Shown here piece by piece: positions 1 to 9,573 of a DNA stretch of 64,000 bases (positions within the stretch are counted from its first letter, which is position 1; each line of letters opens with the position of its first letter). The stretch spans positions 558,001-622,000 of the forward strand of contig NZ_AP027365.1 in NCBI RefSeq assembly GCF_030295995.1, written 5' to 3'. The notes below the pieces were generated by a model. That model was not told the origin of the DNA and did no database searches. It saw nothing but the letters and a program-made list of their open reading frames with translations. The stretch is from Thalassotalea hakodatensis. Lineage in GTDB: Bacteria > Pseudomonadota > Gammaproteobacteria > Enterobacterales > Alteromonadaceae. The position numbers and the translations under genes are program-made.

Positions 1-2661
1 TTGTACTGGATGAAGTTGGTAGTCGTTTGCGTTAGCAAAGTTGAGCGTTTTGCGATTACCTGAGTTATTAAATATAACAAGGGTGCTCGGATAGTTTTTG
101 TTACCATTGATACTCATTGCAAGCATACCAAGCTGTTGTTTGCTGCCAGTATTATGGAACCGAACATTGGCAATAATTTGTTTGGCGGTGGTTAAACGAA
201 AAAGTGGGTTAGACATTCTTATGTTGACCAAATCAAGGAAAACCTTGGTGCTAAATGCAATATCCTTTGCAGAGGCTACATCTTTGCCAGCATTCTTATG
301 GCGTAATGTTAAAATGGTTGGCCAGTTTTGTTGGTCCTTTTCTGCTGGCGGTAAGCCGATCTCGTAGTTATTTGAGCGTTTGGTAAAATCTACATAGTTA
401 AACCAGTCGCCATAATCATAGGAATCTCGCAAGAAACCTTTTGATCGTAACATTTCACTGCCCATATGAATGAAAGGAATGCCCTGGGAAAATAACGGAT
501 ACGCAAGCGATAAAAGCTGCATTCGCACACGCTGCTCAGTGGTCAAATCATAAGCAATACGGTATTGGTTGTTGTCCCATAACGTTTGATTGTCGTGCTT
601 TGATACGTAGTTAATGGTGTCGGCAGGATCAAGTGCATAGCCTGTTGGTTGATCGCCATATGGAATTTCACTTCCTTTTCGAATGGTATCTTCTGCAGTA
701 AATAATGGGTAGTTAGCTAAGTTGCCCGTTAAACCAATTCGGAGTTGATCGGCTAACGCGAGATAACGTTGGCGATCGTCGCCTGATTGCAGTTCATTAG
801 GAAATGTTGCCAAACCATTAGCAATACCTTGGCTTTTGCGAATTTCTTGTCCTTGCGCATTAAATGCACCGCCTCTTACAGCGTCTCTTAACCTGTCGGT
901 AAAGGTACCAATTTCAGTTCCACCAAGTGCTAGTTGACTGGCTTGCTCAAATCGCTGGTGATTGGCAACTTCACCAAAGTTCCATCCTTCACCATAAAAG
1001 TAGGTGTCAGCATCAACGGCTTTTACTGCTCCACGGGCGTTAAGCATTGATGATTTGGGTTGGTGGCCCATTAGGTCAAAACGAAAACCGTCAATTTTGT
1101 AATCTCTTGCCCAAACTACTAATGAGTCAATCATTAATTTTTCCATCATCGTATGTTCTGTTGCAGTGTTATCACAACAAGTAGACTGGGCAATTTTTCC
1201 CGTAATAGGATCTAATCGTTGATAATAATTAGGAACAATTTTATCGAGAACAGCAGTTGGCGCTAAGGCAGCTTGGTGGGTATGGTTATAAACAACATCC
1301 ATGATCACGCGAAACCCTAAATTGTGTAATGTTTGTACCATCGTTCGAAACTCAACAATGCGGCTTACTCCATCAGAGTTTATTGCGTAACTGCCTTCCG
1401 GCACTGTGTAATGAAATGGGTCATACCCCCAGTTATAATTATCATGGCGTTGTAGTGCTGAAATAACGGCTTGTTGTTGTTTGCTCGTACTAGGCAACGT
1501 TGCCAGATATTCATTTAATTTCTGCGATTTATCGGTATTTAATGCACAAATTTCTTCAAGTTGGCTTTTTCGGCAAATATCATTTAGTGAGTTGTTGATA
1601 TCTATTACGGTTTCGCTATTTTCATCTACCGTGCCTATATCGAATGCGGGCAGTAAATGAATACTGTTTATTCCTGCGGTTCTAAGTGCTTTTAAATGTA
1701 ACATTCCGGCGCTATTTTTTTCGGTAAAAGCGAGGTATTTACCTCGATTATTCTTATTTTTTAGTGTTGTATCGTGTGAACTAAAATCACGAATATGGGT
1801 TTCATAAAAAATATTATCTTCAGGGTTTTTAACAGGGTTATCTCGCTGCGTAAGCCAGCCTCTTGGCTGGGTGGAAGGGTGATTTAAATCAAATATTTGT
1901 GAGTGCTCACTATTCGTTGATAAACTCAGAGAATAAGGGTCAGTTGTGATTACTTCTTCTATTTTTTTCGTGCTTGGATGATATAAGGTGATTTGGTAGC
2001 GATAGAACTGTTCATGTAACGAATGAGATGTGGTCGCTGACCAAATGCCTGTACTTTTATCTTCATGCATCTTGAGTTTGTAAGGTGATGTAGGTCGTTT
2101 AGCCTTATCAAAAAGTTGAACATTTATTGCCAACGCTGTAGGTGCCCATAACTTAAATTGCACGCCGTTATTCGTGAGTCGTGCACCTAATTCATTATCT
2201 TCATTCGCATCTTTTTGCCCTGAAGTATAAAGCGCATCGATCACGTTTGCGGTTTGAACATATGTACCTACGAGGTCGCCATGCTGTTGTTTATACACAA
2301 TAAGAGGTTGTTTTAATAACTGTTTTATTTGTTTGGTTTGTGCTTTGACTGTGAAACACTGAAATGCTTGTAAGTGTGGGTACTTATGCGCTAATGACTG
2401 ACTTATTTGGCACTTAGCTAATGGAAATGTTTGTTCTATTTTTTCAGCATTGAACGTAGCAAGGGTCATTTCATCGGATGAAAATTGTGTCGCAACTACT
2501 ATGGTGTCAGGTGTTAACCAGTGGGCTCCCGCCAACTTTATATTATTCGATGTTTTTTTTGGAACAACTGCCGTCGTGCTGCTGTGTGAAAAATGTTGAA
2601 GTTGTGCATTTACTTGTTCTGTTATGCATAGCCATAGCATGATGGTTAAAAAAAAGCGCAT
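1..2661 (-). CDS. Secreted pullulanase-type alpha-1,6-glucosidase (GH13), 3' end cut by window edge
   Basis: Debranching enzyme that should hydrolyse alpha-1,6 links of pullulan or branched starch outside the cytoplasm. About 887 residues are visible from the ATG at 2661; the C-terminus lies off the left edge. Residues 1-19 form a signal peptide with a cleavage site after VNA. An N-terminal domain and a CBM48-like segment precede the catalytic barrel, which carries YNWGYDP and VVYNHT, the nucleophile Asp near residue 529 (GFRFDLMGH), the acid/base Glu near 558 (GEGWNFGE) and the transition-state Asp near 690 (KHDNQ). YNWGYDP is typical of type I pullulanases. It is divergent from the TonB receptor at 3100, with shared palindromes between them. 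The family call is firm; exact substrate preference is inferred. Confidence 0.93.
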   Translation of the reverse strand, partial: MRFFLTIMLWLCITEQVNAQLQHFSHSSTTAVVPKKTSNNIKLAGAHWLTPDTIVVATQFSSDEMTLATFNAEKIEQTFPLAKCQISQSLAHKYPHLQAFQCFTVKAQTKQIKQLLKQPLIVYKQQHGDLVGTYVQTANVIDALYTSGQKDANEDNELGARLTNNGVQFKLWAPTALAINVQLFDKAKRPTSPYKLKMHEDKSTGIWSATTSHSLHEQFYRYQITLYHPSTKKIEEVITTDPYSLSLSTNSEHSQIFDLNHPSTQPRGWLTQRDNPVKNPEDNIFYETHIRDFSSHDTTLKNKNNRGKYLAFTEKNSAGMLHLKALRTAGINSIHLLPAFDIGTVDENSETVIDINNSLNDICRKSQLEEICALNTDKSQKLNEYLATLPSTSKQQQAVISALQRHDNYNWGYDPFHYTVPEGSYAINSDGVSRIVEFRTMVQTLHNLGFRVIMDVVYNHTHQAALAPTAVLDKIVPNYYQRLDPITGKIAQSTCCDNTATEHTMMEKLMIDSLVVWARDYKIDGFRFDLMGHQPKSSMLNARGAVKAVDADTYFYGEGWNFGEVANHQRFEQASQLALGGTEIGTFTDRLRDAVRGGAFNAQGQEIRKSQGIANGLATFPNELQSGDDRQRYLALADQLRIGLTGNLANYPLFTAEDTIRKGSEIPYGDQPTGYALDPADTINYVSKHDNQTLWDNNQYRIAYDLTTEQRVRMQLLSLAYPLFSQGIPFIHMGSEMLRSKGFLRDSYDYGDWFNYVDFTKRSNNYEIGLPPAEKDQQNWPTILTLRHKNAGKDVASAKDIAFSTKVFLDLVNIRMSNPLFRLTTAKQIIANVRFHNTGSKQQLGMLAMSINGNKNYPSTLVIFNNSGNRKTLNFANANDYQLHPVQ

Positions 2662-2750
2662 CTTAAATCCTGTTAATTTATAAGCAGTATAGTCGGTGAA
2701 TTTTGCTTAATTTACGTTGCGAGGCTATGAATAAGAAGTAGCTAGGTATT

Positions 2751-2768
2751 ATTGCATACGTATTCAAT
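2751..2768. promoter_or_regulatory. Candidate LacI-type operator, copy 1
   Basis: ATTGCATACGTATTCAAT is a nearly symmetrical 18-mer centred on CG, with half-sites TGCATAC and TGAATAC. A CpG-centred palindrome of this size is the usual form of LacI-family operators. It lies upstream of the pullulanase. Assignment to a MalR-like maltodextrin regulator is inference from the neighbouring genes; no regulator gene is in the window. Confidence 0.65.
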
Positions 2769-2897
2769 CATTTGGTTGTGTTAGCATTTTGTAAATTTTT
2801 GTTTAAAAACCATCCGCTATCTGTGGTGAAGAATGCTATATTTTATCAGGGCTGTAACCAAATGTTTCAACACTAAAAAAGTCTTTATTGTCTTCAT

Positions 2898-2915
2898 TTT
2901 GAATACGTATGCAGA
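2898..2915. promoter_or_regulatory. Candidate LacI-type operator, copy 2
   Basis: TTTGAATACGTATGCAGA repeats the same core and half-sites as the other copies. Its centre is 29 bp from copy 3, nearly three helical turns, so two dimers could bind on about the same face of the DNA. Confidence 0.65.
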
Positions 2916-2926
2916 TAAATGCATAA

Positions 2927-2944
2927 ATTGAATACGTATGCATA
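2927..2944. promoter_or_regulatory. Candidate LacI-type operator, copy 3
   Basis: ATTGAATACGTATGCATA has the same palindrome as copies 1 and 2. It is the copy nearest the TonB receptor, about 155 bp upstream of its start codon. Confidence 0.65.
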
Positions 2945-3099
2945 ATGTATTTTTCAGAAGCCGACCTCTCTATATTTAGGTCATCCACGTGACAGTGGGT
3001 ATCGACTTACACATGAAATATACATTTAGTTATTACAACAGCTATTGGATACGCTGAAAATTAAAATAAAGTACAGGGAAGGTAGGGGAGAGAATACAG

Positions 3100-5877
3100 A
3101 TGGTTAAGTTTACACCGAGCAAGTTAACATTGGCGTTGTTGTCGACGGGTTTGATGGCAGTTAGCGCTTCATCGTTTGCTTACGCACAGCAAACCGACGA
3201 AGAAAAAGAACAAGCAAAAAAAGCAGATCAAGAAGTTGAAGTCATCGAAGTAAAAGGACTTCGTGGTAGCTTAATTAAATCAATTAACACAAAACGTTTT
3301 TCTTCAAACGTTGTTGATGCCATTAGTGCCGAAGATATCGGTAAACTACCTGATTCATCAATTGCTGACTCCCTATCACGTATTTCAGGGTTAGCGGCAC
3401 AACGTTTGGAAGGCCGTGCGAGTGTTATTAGCATTCGCGGCTTTGGTGAAAATGAGTCGACTACAACACTTAATGGACGTGAACAAGTGTCTATTGGTGA
3501 TGGACGTGGTGTTGAATTTGACCTTTATCCATCTGAAATCATGAGCGGCGTTAGTGTTTACAAAACGCCGAATGCGTCAATGACTGGTGAGGGCATCGCA
3601 GGTGTCATTGATATGCAAACGATCAGTCCGCTATCAAAAGCAGAACAAGTGATTGTGATCAATGGCCAATATGAGAAAAATGGCCATGACGCAGTGGTAG
3701 ATGGTTATGATAATAATGGTCACCGCTTAAACTTCTCATATATTGATCAATTTGCTAATGACACACTGGGTGTCGCCTTAGCTTTTAACACGATGGAATC
3801 TCCTGGCCAAGAAAAGCAATTTGGTCGTCATGGTGACCCATTCTTGTATGACCTGACGGATGAAGAAGGCAATAGCTACACAGGCATTAAAGGCGCGAAT
3901 ATCAAAGGTCGTTCTTCAGTATTAGAGCGTGACTCTGTTATGGCTGTTGTAGAGTACGCCCCAACAGAAGACTTAACCATCACCGTTGATTCTTTATACG
4001 TTGATTTTAGTGATAAACGCTACGTAGGCGCGATAGAATTCGGTTTTAATAACTGTGATGATGAAGGTAAGTTCCCTGATTGTGAATATACCATTAATAG
4101 TGTTGAAGACGGCTTTGTTACGGGGGCTACTTACCGTAATTTTCCTTTTTATGTAAAGAACAATCAAGAACACCGCACAGCTGATTTATTAAACTTAGGT
4201 GTAAACATCGAATACCGTGTTAATGATGACTTAACGGTAACGTTTGATGCCAGCTCTTCTGAAGTAGAGCGTGATTTATATCAGCATGCTACGTTTGGTG
4301 GTGCATCATCTTTTGCGGGTAATGAAGTAACGTATCAATTAAATAAAGACGGTTCGGGCGGTACTTTTGATAGTTCACTTGACTATGGTGACCCCAATAC
4401 GGTTGGCTTAGGCGATATTATGGGGTGGGATCTTGCTGGTGAACGTTCTAACCCGAAAGTAGAAGATGAAATTAAATCATTTAAACTTGCAGCTAAACAC
4501 ATGCTAGAAAGCGACGTGTTTGACTCGATTGAATTTGGTTTAGCCTATCGTGAACGCGATAAACAAAAAACGATTAGCTATTCAAAAACTGATGTTTTAC
4601 CGTCTGCGATGATCCCTGGTACTAATGTAGCTGCTATTTCACCTGAATACTTACTGGGTACGGTTGATTTAACGCACGCCAATTTGGGTCATACGCTTAT
4701 CTTTGACCAAGAAGCCTTGCTTTCAAGTGGCGCGGTTTATAGCGAAACAGATGTGACTTACTCTTGGGGTAAAATTAATGATGCTTTCCAAGTGAGTGAA
4801 GAAGTATCAGCAGCATTTGTGCAAGGTAATATATCAACTGAAATAGCCGGTAAGTCGATACGTGGTAATGTTGGCTTACGCTACATCAAAACAGAGCAAA
4901 GCTCAATTGGTGACACGTTTGGCTGGAGTGGTATAGATACTAAACTTGATTTCTCGCACTCTTATTCAAATTTCTTACCAAGCGTTAATATTATTGTTGA
5001 TGTATCAGATGATGAAATTCTGCGTTTTGGTTTTGCGAAAACGATTGCTCGTCCTACGATGGATGACATGAAAGGTGGTATTTTAGTTGAACCAACAAGT
5101 TGGAGTGGTAATCCTGACGACACCGATATTAATGGCAATTATTGGAAAGCTTCAGGGGGGAACTATCAATTAGAAGCCCGTGAAGCAAATGGTTTTGATG
5201 TAAGCTATGAGAATTATTTCTCAGATGAAGGTTACTTCTCGGTAGCGTTATTTTATAAGAAAATTAAAAACTGGAATTTTGATAGCGTTTATGAAACTGA
5301 ACTTCCGTTAGATGACGCATCGTTATCAACACACCCTGTTGCGGGTAATATTGATGGTTTTAGTGATAAAACAGCGACGGTTAACGCAAAAGAAAATGGT
5401 GGTGAAGGCGACTTACGCGGTGTTGAACTTTCAGTGTCATTTCCTTTTAAAATGATTGATGAGAGCTTAGAAGGCTTTGGTATTTTTGCTAGCCATACAA
5501 TGGTGAAGCAAGATATGAAAGACTTTAACGGTGATGATTATACCTTACCTGGCTTGTCTGAGCGTGTTTCAACCATTACCGCGTATTATGAAAAAGACGG
5601 CATTCAAGTGCGTACCTCGATGCGTAAACGTTCTGATTTTACCGCGTCAATCTATTCAACTATTGGCTTAACGACTGAACAACGTTTCGGTCTAGGCGAA
5701 ACGTTAGTTGATGCGCAAATTGGCTATGACGTTACTGATAACCTTTACCTTTATGTGCAAGGTCAGAACCTAACGAATGAGGCGTTCCAAACTAAATTTG
5801 ACGATGCTGATTACGCTACTGATCAATACTTTGATTATGGTCGTAGCTATCAAGCAGGGTTTACCTATAAATTTTAA
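3100..5877 (+). CDS. TonB-dependent outer-membrane receptor, probably for maltodextrins
   Basis: Outer-membrane transporter (925 aa) that would import an oligosaccharide into the periplasm with energy from TonB-ExbBD. A signal peptide ends near residue 29 (SSFAYA). The plug domain follows at about 50-190, with IRGFGENE and the GEGIAGVIDM region. The rest is beta-barrel with the usual C-terminal aromatic residue (TYKF). The size fits the large carbohydrate-type receptors of Alteromonadales and Caulobacter. It is flanked by pullulanase and alpha-amylase genes, and the upstream palindromes recur before the amylase. This supports maltodextrin as substrate, by context only. A halogenase-like gene follows on the same strand. 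Confidence 0.9.
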   Translation: MVKFTPSKLTLALLSTGLMAVSASSFAYAQQTDEEKEQAKKADQEVEVIEVKGLRGSLIKSINTKRFSSNVVDAISAEDIGKLPDSSIADSLSRISGLAAQRLEGRASVISIRGFGENESTTTLNGREQVSIGDGRGVEFDLYPSEIMSGVSVYKTPNASMTGEGIAGVIDMQTISPLSKAEQVIVINGQYEKNGHDAVVDGYDNNGHRLNFSYIDQFANDTLGVALAFNTMESPGQEKQFGRHGDPFLYDLTDEEGNSYTGIKGANIKGRSSVLERDSVMAVVEYAPTEDLTITVDSLYVDFSDKRYVGAIEFGFNNCDDEGKFPDCEYTINSVEDGFVTGATYRNFPFYVKNNQEHRTADLLNLGVNIEYRVNDDLTVTFDASSSEVERDLYQHATFGGASSFAGNEVTYQLNKDGSGGTFDSSLDYGDPNTVGLGDIMGWDLAGERSNPKVEDEIKSFKLAAKHMLESDVFDSIEFGLAYRERDKQKTISYSKTDVLPSAMIPGTNVAAISPEYLLGTVDLTHANLGHTLIFDQEALLSSGAVYSETDVTYSWGKINDAFQVSEEVSAAFVQGNISTEIAGKSIRGNVGLRYIKTEQSSIGDTFGWSGIDTKLDFSHSYSNFLPSVNIIVDVSDDEILRFGFAKTIARPTMDDMKGGILVEPTSWSGNPDDTDINGNYWKASGGNYQLEAREANGFDVSYENYFSDEGYFSVALFYKKIKNWNFDSVYETELPLDDASLSTHPVAGNIDGFSDKTATVNAKENGGEGDLRGVELSVSFPFKMIDESLEGFGIFASHTMVKQDMKDFNGDDYTLPGLSERVSTITAYYEKDGIQVRTSMRKRSDFTASIYSTIGLTTEQRFGLGETLVDAQIGYDVTDNLYLYVQGQNLTNEAFQTKFDDADYATDQYFDYGRSYQAGFTYKF

Positions 5878-5994
5878 TAGTAATACGTTTTAAGGTTAGT
5901 TGAATAAGTGCCCTGGTAATGTCATGTTATTGGGGCATTCTACTTTTTCTCCTATTGAAATTTACCCTTCGGTGCTTAGGTCGAGAGAATTATC

Positions 5995-7488
5995 ATGAAA
6001 AATAAAGTGAATAAGGTTGTTATTTTAGGTGGCGGCACGGCAGGGTGGATGTCGGCAGCGCTGTTAGTGAAAACCTTCGGCAATAAACTGGATATTACGT
6101 TAATAGAGTCAGACCAAATAGGCACTATTGGCGTTGGTGAGGCGACGATACCGCCGATTATGCACTTTAATGAAGAGTTAGGTATAAACCCTAAAGCGTT
6201 TATCAAAGCAACTAAAGCGACAATAAAGCTCGGCATTGAATTTGAAAACTGGGGAACAGTTGGTAATCGTTATATGCATGCTTTTGGTGATATTGGTAAA
6301 AGCTTTCCGCTTTGCGATTTTAATCACTTTTTTACAAAAGCACACCACGCAGGGCTTAACTATGATTTTTGGGACTTTTCATTAAATTACCAAGTCGCTA
6401 AACGTAATGCATTTGCGTTACTCGATAAAATACCAGGCTTGAATCTTAACGGACTCGCCCATGCTTATCATTTTGATGCTGGGCTTTATGCAAAATTTCT
6501 AGCTCAATATTGCCAAGCCAAAGGCGTGAAGCGAATCGAAGGAAAAGTTTCACAGGTTGAACAATGTGAAAAAACAGGCAATATTCTGTCATTAACCCTA
6601 GAAAATAGCACTCAAGTGGCTGGTGATTTGTTTATTGATTGTTCGGGTATGAAAGGGCTGTTGATCGAACAACGTTTGAATACAGGCTTTGAAGACTGGT
6701 CTCATTGGTTACCTGCTGATAGCGCTATAGCAGTACCGAGTGAAAGTGTTTCTCCGATTAAACCATTTACACAATCCATTGCCCATGAAGCTGGCTGGCA
6801 GTGGCGTATTCCATTGCAGCATAGAACAGGTAATGGCTTTGTATATAGCTCAAAATATTTAACAGATGAACAGGCCCAACAATGCTTGCTTACAAATTTA
6901 GACGGTAAAGCGCTAGCAGAACCGAAAGTGATTAAATTTAAAACCGGACGTCGTTTAAAACAATGGCATAAAAATGTGGTTGCTATTGGTTTGTCGAGTG
7001 GTTTTTTAGAGCCGTTAGAGTCAACTAGTATACATATGATCCAAAGTGCTATTGTGCGTTTAGTGAAGTTATTTCCTCATCAAGGTATTGATGAGGTGAT
7101 GATAGAAGAATTCAACCGTCAATCTACACTTGAATACGAGCGTATTCGTGATTTTATTATTTTACATTACAAGCTTAATCAACGTGACGATAGCCAGTTT
7201 TGGCGTGACTGCCAGCGAGCAGAAGTGCCCCAGTCTTTAAAACATAAAATGGCGTTATTTAAGTCTTCAGGGTTAGTGTTTCGAGAAAATGACGAGCTTT
7301 TTACAAAAATTGCCTGGCAGCAGGTATTTTTAGGTCAAGGGTTAATTCCTGATGACTATCATCGTAGTGCAGATCAACTAAACACTGATGAATTAAATGA
7401 AATGCTTTACAGCATTAAACAAATAATGACTAAAACGGCTGAAAAGATACCACCGCATCATCAATTTATTGATGCATGTATTCGCTGA
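5995..7488 (+). CDS. Flavin-dependent tryptophan halogenase family protein
   Basis: FADH2-dependent halogenase-like protein, 497 aa. The FAD-binding GGGTAGW motif is at about 12-18. A lysine at position 78 matches the essential Lys of PrnA-type enzymes. The WxWxIP motif is intact at 268-273, and GFLEPLES at about 336-343 includes the Glu that pairs with the catalytic Lys. By motif it could be active. Its substrate is unknown. Homologues of this subgroup often sit directly after carbohydrate TonB receptors in marine bacteria, as here (118 bp after the receptor). A role in making a halogenated secondary metabolite is not supported by this context. It ends at a terminator shared with the convergent amylase. 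Confidence 0.85.
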   Translation: MKNKVNKVVILGGGTAGWMSAALLVKTFGNKLDITLIESDQIGTIGVGEATIPPIMHFNEELGINPKAFIKATKATIKLGIEFENWGTVGNRYMHAFGDIGKSFPLCDFNHFFTKAHHAGLNYDFWDFSLNYQVAKRNAFALLDKIPGLNLNGLAHAYHFDAGLYAKFLAQYCQAKGVKRIEGKVSQVEQCEKTGNILSLTLENSTQVAGDLFIDCSGMKGLLIEQRLNTGFEDWSHWLPADSAIAVPSESVSPIKPFTQSIAHEAGWQWRIPLQHRTGNGFVYSSKYLTDEQAQQCLLTNLDGKALAEPKVIKFKTGRRLKQWHKNVVAIGLSSGFLEPLESTSIHMIQSAIVRLVKLFPHQGIDEVMIEEFNRQSTLEYERIRDFIILHYKLNQRDDSQFWRDCQRAEVPQSLKHKMALFKSSGLVFRENDELFTKIAWQQVFLGQGLIPDDYHRSADQLNTDELNEMLYSIKQIMTKTAEKIPPHHQFIDACIR

Positions 7489-7505
7489 TATAAGGGATTA
7501 ATAAT

Positions 7506-7536
7506 AAAAAAAACCAGTGCATTGCACTGGTTTTTT
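7506..7536. terminator. Bidirectional terminator between halogenase and alpha-amylase
   Basis: CCAGTG and CACTGG pair across a short CATTG loop, flanked by an A-tract on the left and a T-tract on the right. This suits termination of both convergent genes. Confidence 0.85.
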
Positions 7537-7550
7537 ACGTTCAGTTTACG

Positions 7551-9317
7551 TTATTTAATTGCGCGATAAAGCGCAAATGACAAACCTGGCAGAGAAATAC
7601 GTGACTGTTCACCCACTGTTTCTATTAATGCTTGTTCAGATGGATGAATGAGTTGATATTGTTTATCGAGGGTTAATAGTGCTGATTGCTCAGCAATTGC
7701 TGTGTTAAAAGCGATGAGGTAATCATCTCGTTTATCTTGTTTACGCAGTACTAATAAGCCTGCCTTATCTTGAGTCAATATAACCTCTTGCTCGCCGACA
7801 CGTAATGTTTTATGTTGGTGGTAAAGGGACGTTAAGGTTGAAAAGTAAGTAAATAACGGGTGACTGATATCAAAGTTATCCTGTGCGGTACTTGCCGTTG
7901 TTTGCAGCAGTTTCTGGGCATTATGGGTAGCTACTTTAGATGGCATCATGTCTTGTCGCGCGTTGTGGTTATCACCTGTACCAATAAAGCCCTGTTCGTC
8001 ACCGTAATAAATAACAGGCACTCCCCTTAAGAAAAAAGTCATTGCGCTGGCTAGCTTGAGTCGCCGGCTAATTTCTTGGTGACTAAACTTTTCTTGTTTC
8101 GCAAGCAAATAAGCAAAGCGACCCATGTCGTGATTTCCGGTAAAGTTTAATAATTGATTGGCATTTTTATATAAACCGTCTTGTGCAAAAAGCGTACTAA
8201 ACAATGCAGTAGGCTTTTGTTCTATTAACGTTTGATACAACACTGACTGTAGGCCAAAGTCGAGTACAGACGGTAAAGTACCCTCTGTTGTAAATTTACT
8301 TAGCTCAATGGGGTTGCCACTATATACTTCACCAAACATAAAGAAGTTTTCTATGCCTTGAGTTTCGGCATGATCAGCAAGTGCAGGAATAAATTGTTGC
8401 CAAAACTCAATATTGACGTGTTTGACGGTATCTATGCGAAAGCCATCAGGTTTAAACTCGCTGATGATGTGTTTGTAAATATCGATCATACCCTCAACGA
8501 CCGCTTGCGATTCCGTATTTAAATCATCAAGGCCGAAAAAGTCACCATTTAATGAGTTTTCACCACTAAAAGTAGAGTCGCCTTGGTTATGATAATGTTT
8601 AGGATGATTTAGCCATGCTGGCGTTTTTAGTTGCTCATTACCTTTTTGAATGACTGTTCGATACCCCTTGCCTTGAGCTATCTCAGCAAGAGAGATGTAA
8701 GGACATGCTTCACCGCTTTCAGACCATCCTGAACCGTCTTGTCCATGGCATTCCTTGTATTTGATCACATCGGCAGTGTGATTGGTGATAATGTCAAAAA
8801 ATATCTTAATATTGCGTTTATGTGCAGCATTAATCAACGCTTTAAGGTCATCATTACTGCCTAGGTGGGGATCAATTTCGGTAAAATCTAATACCCAATA
8901 ACCATGATAGCCAGCGATATCTCCTTGCACTGCTTGATTACGTAAAATAGGCGTTAACCAGATACTAGTAATGCCAAGCTGTTCTAAATAAGGAAGTTTA
9001 TTCGTTAAACCCGCTAAATCCCCACCGTGAAAATACTTTTCATTGCTAGGGTCAAAACCGCCAAAAGAAATCGGTATTTCATTCGCGCCATTGTCATTCA
9101 TGGTATCACCGTTACTGAAACGATCAGGTAACACGAAGTAAAAGACTTCATCTTCAATCGGTCTTTGTTGATAAGGCATCAAATCACTCGCAATGACTGG
9201 TGTTATGGAAGATTGCAATTGTTGGACACTGGTTTTTTCTTGTTTGCACCCGAACAAAAAAGCTGCACACCAGCTCAGTGTAAATAGGGTCAATAATGTT
9301 TTTAAGTGTAATGCCAT
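7551..9317 (-). CDS. Lipoprotein alpha-amylase/cyclomaltodextrinase-like GH13
   Basis: GH13 enzyme expected to cut alpha-1,4 links of starch or maltodextrins at the outer membrane or in the periplasm. I start it at the ATG at 9317 (588 aa), which has a GGCACCT-type leader with AAGG and gives a lipoprotein signal ending in LFGC at Cys24. A Lys follows the Cys, which favours outer-membrane sorting. Catalytic residues are Asp296 (GFRIDTVKH), Glu330 (FGEVY) and Asp397 (GNHDMGR). The open frame continues to 9413, but that extension destroys the lipoprotein signal and runs into an operator. It is divergent from the alpha-glucosidase at 9574 and convergent with the halogenase. Alpha-amylase versus cyclomaltodextrinase cannot be decided by eye. 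Confidence 0.9.
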   Translation of the reverse strand: MALHLKTLLTLFTLSWCAAFLFGCKQEKTSVQQLQSSITPVIASDLMPYQQRPIEDEVFYFVLPDRFSNGDTMNDNGANEIPISFGGFDPSNEKYFHGGDLAGLTNKLPYLEQLGITSIWLTPILRNQAVQGDIAGYHGYWVLDFTEIDPHLGSNDDLKALINAAHKRNIKIFFDIITNHTADVIKYKECHGQDGSGWSESGEACPYISLAEIAQGKGYRTVIQKGNEQLKTPAWLNHPKHYHNQGDSTFSGENSLNGDFFGLDDLNTESQAVVEGMIDIYKHIISEFKPDGFRIDTVKHVNIEFWQQFIPALADHAETQGIENFFMFGEVYSGNPIELSKFTTEGTLPSVLDFGLQSVLYQTLIEQKPTALFSTLFAQDGLYKNANQLLNFTGNHDMGRFAYLLAKQEKFSHQEISRRLKLASAMTFFLRGVPVIYYGDEQGFIGTGDNHNARQDMMPSKVATHNAQKLLQTTASTAQDNFDISHPLFTYFSTLTSLYHQHKTLRVGEQEVILTQDKAGLLVLRKQDKRDDYLIAFNTAIAEQSALLTLDKQYQLIHPSEQALIETVGEQSRISLPGLSFALYRAIK

Positions 9318-9396
9318 AGGTGCCTTGTTTATTATTGTTACGTTAGCAAAAGTACTTTGTATTGATAGTACAAAGATCTCAGCGACAAGTATAAAG

Positions 9397-9414
9397 GTTA
9401 CATACGTATGCATA
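9397..9414. promoter_or_regulatory. Candidate LacI-type operator, copy 4
   Basis: GTTACATACGTATGCATA carries the same CG-centred palindrome as the copies near 2750-2944. It lies about 80 bp upstream of the alpha-amylase start and would control that gene and possibly the divergent alpha-glucosidase. Confidence 0.65.
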
Positions 9415-9435
9415 ACAATTCAGGCATGGATTAAC

Positions 9436-9453
9436 CATGCATACGTATGCAGT
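9436..9453. promoter_or_regulatory. Candidate LacI-type operator, copy 5
   Basis: This site contains a perfect 14-bp palindrome, TGCATACGTATGCA (9438-9451). Its centre is 39 bp from copy 4. It is the most symmetrical of the five copies and lies between the divergent amylase and glucosidase. Confidence 0.7.
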
Positions 9454-9573
9454 AGCATTGCACTAAATCAAGGGGCTACTTATGCTTACAGGGTCTCGAT
9501 TAATCGTGACTGGCCACTGCACTTAATACTGTAAGCCACATGAATATTATAAAATAACGTAGATTGGACTTGT

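Larger units (their letters stand above)
2662..3099. other. Divergent regulatory region between pullulanase and TonB receptor
   Basis: This 438-bp AT-rich stretch has no convincing gene. It holds three copies of the ATACGTAT-centred palindrome (listed separately). One lies about 90 bp upstream of the pullulanase start, and two lie about 160-200 bp upstream of the receptor start. A purine-rich ribosome-binding stretch (GGGGAGAG) precedes the receptor ATG. No convincing terminator is present, as expected between divergent genes. Confidence 0.6.

Noticed and set aside
98-367. Open frame on the plus strand within the pullulanase gene
   Set aside because: It is antisense to conserved GH13 sequence and has no domain or ribosome-binding site.
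9318-9413. N-terminal extension of the alpha-amylase to 9413
   Set aside because: It lies upstream of an intact lipoprotein signal with its own ribosome-binding site and covers an operator palindrome.
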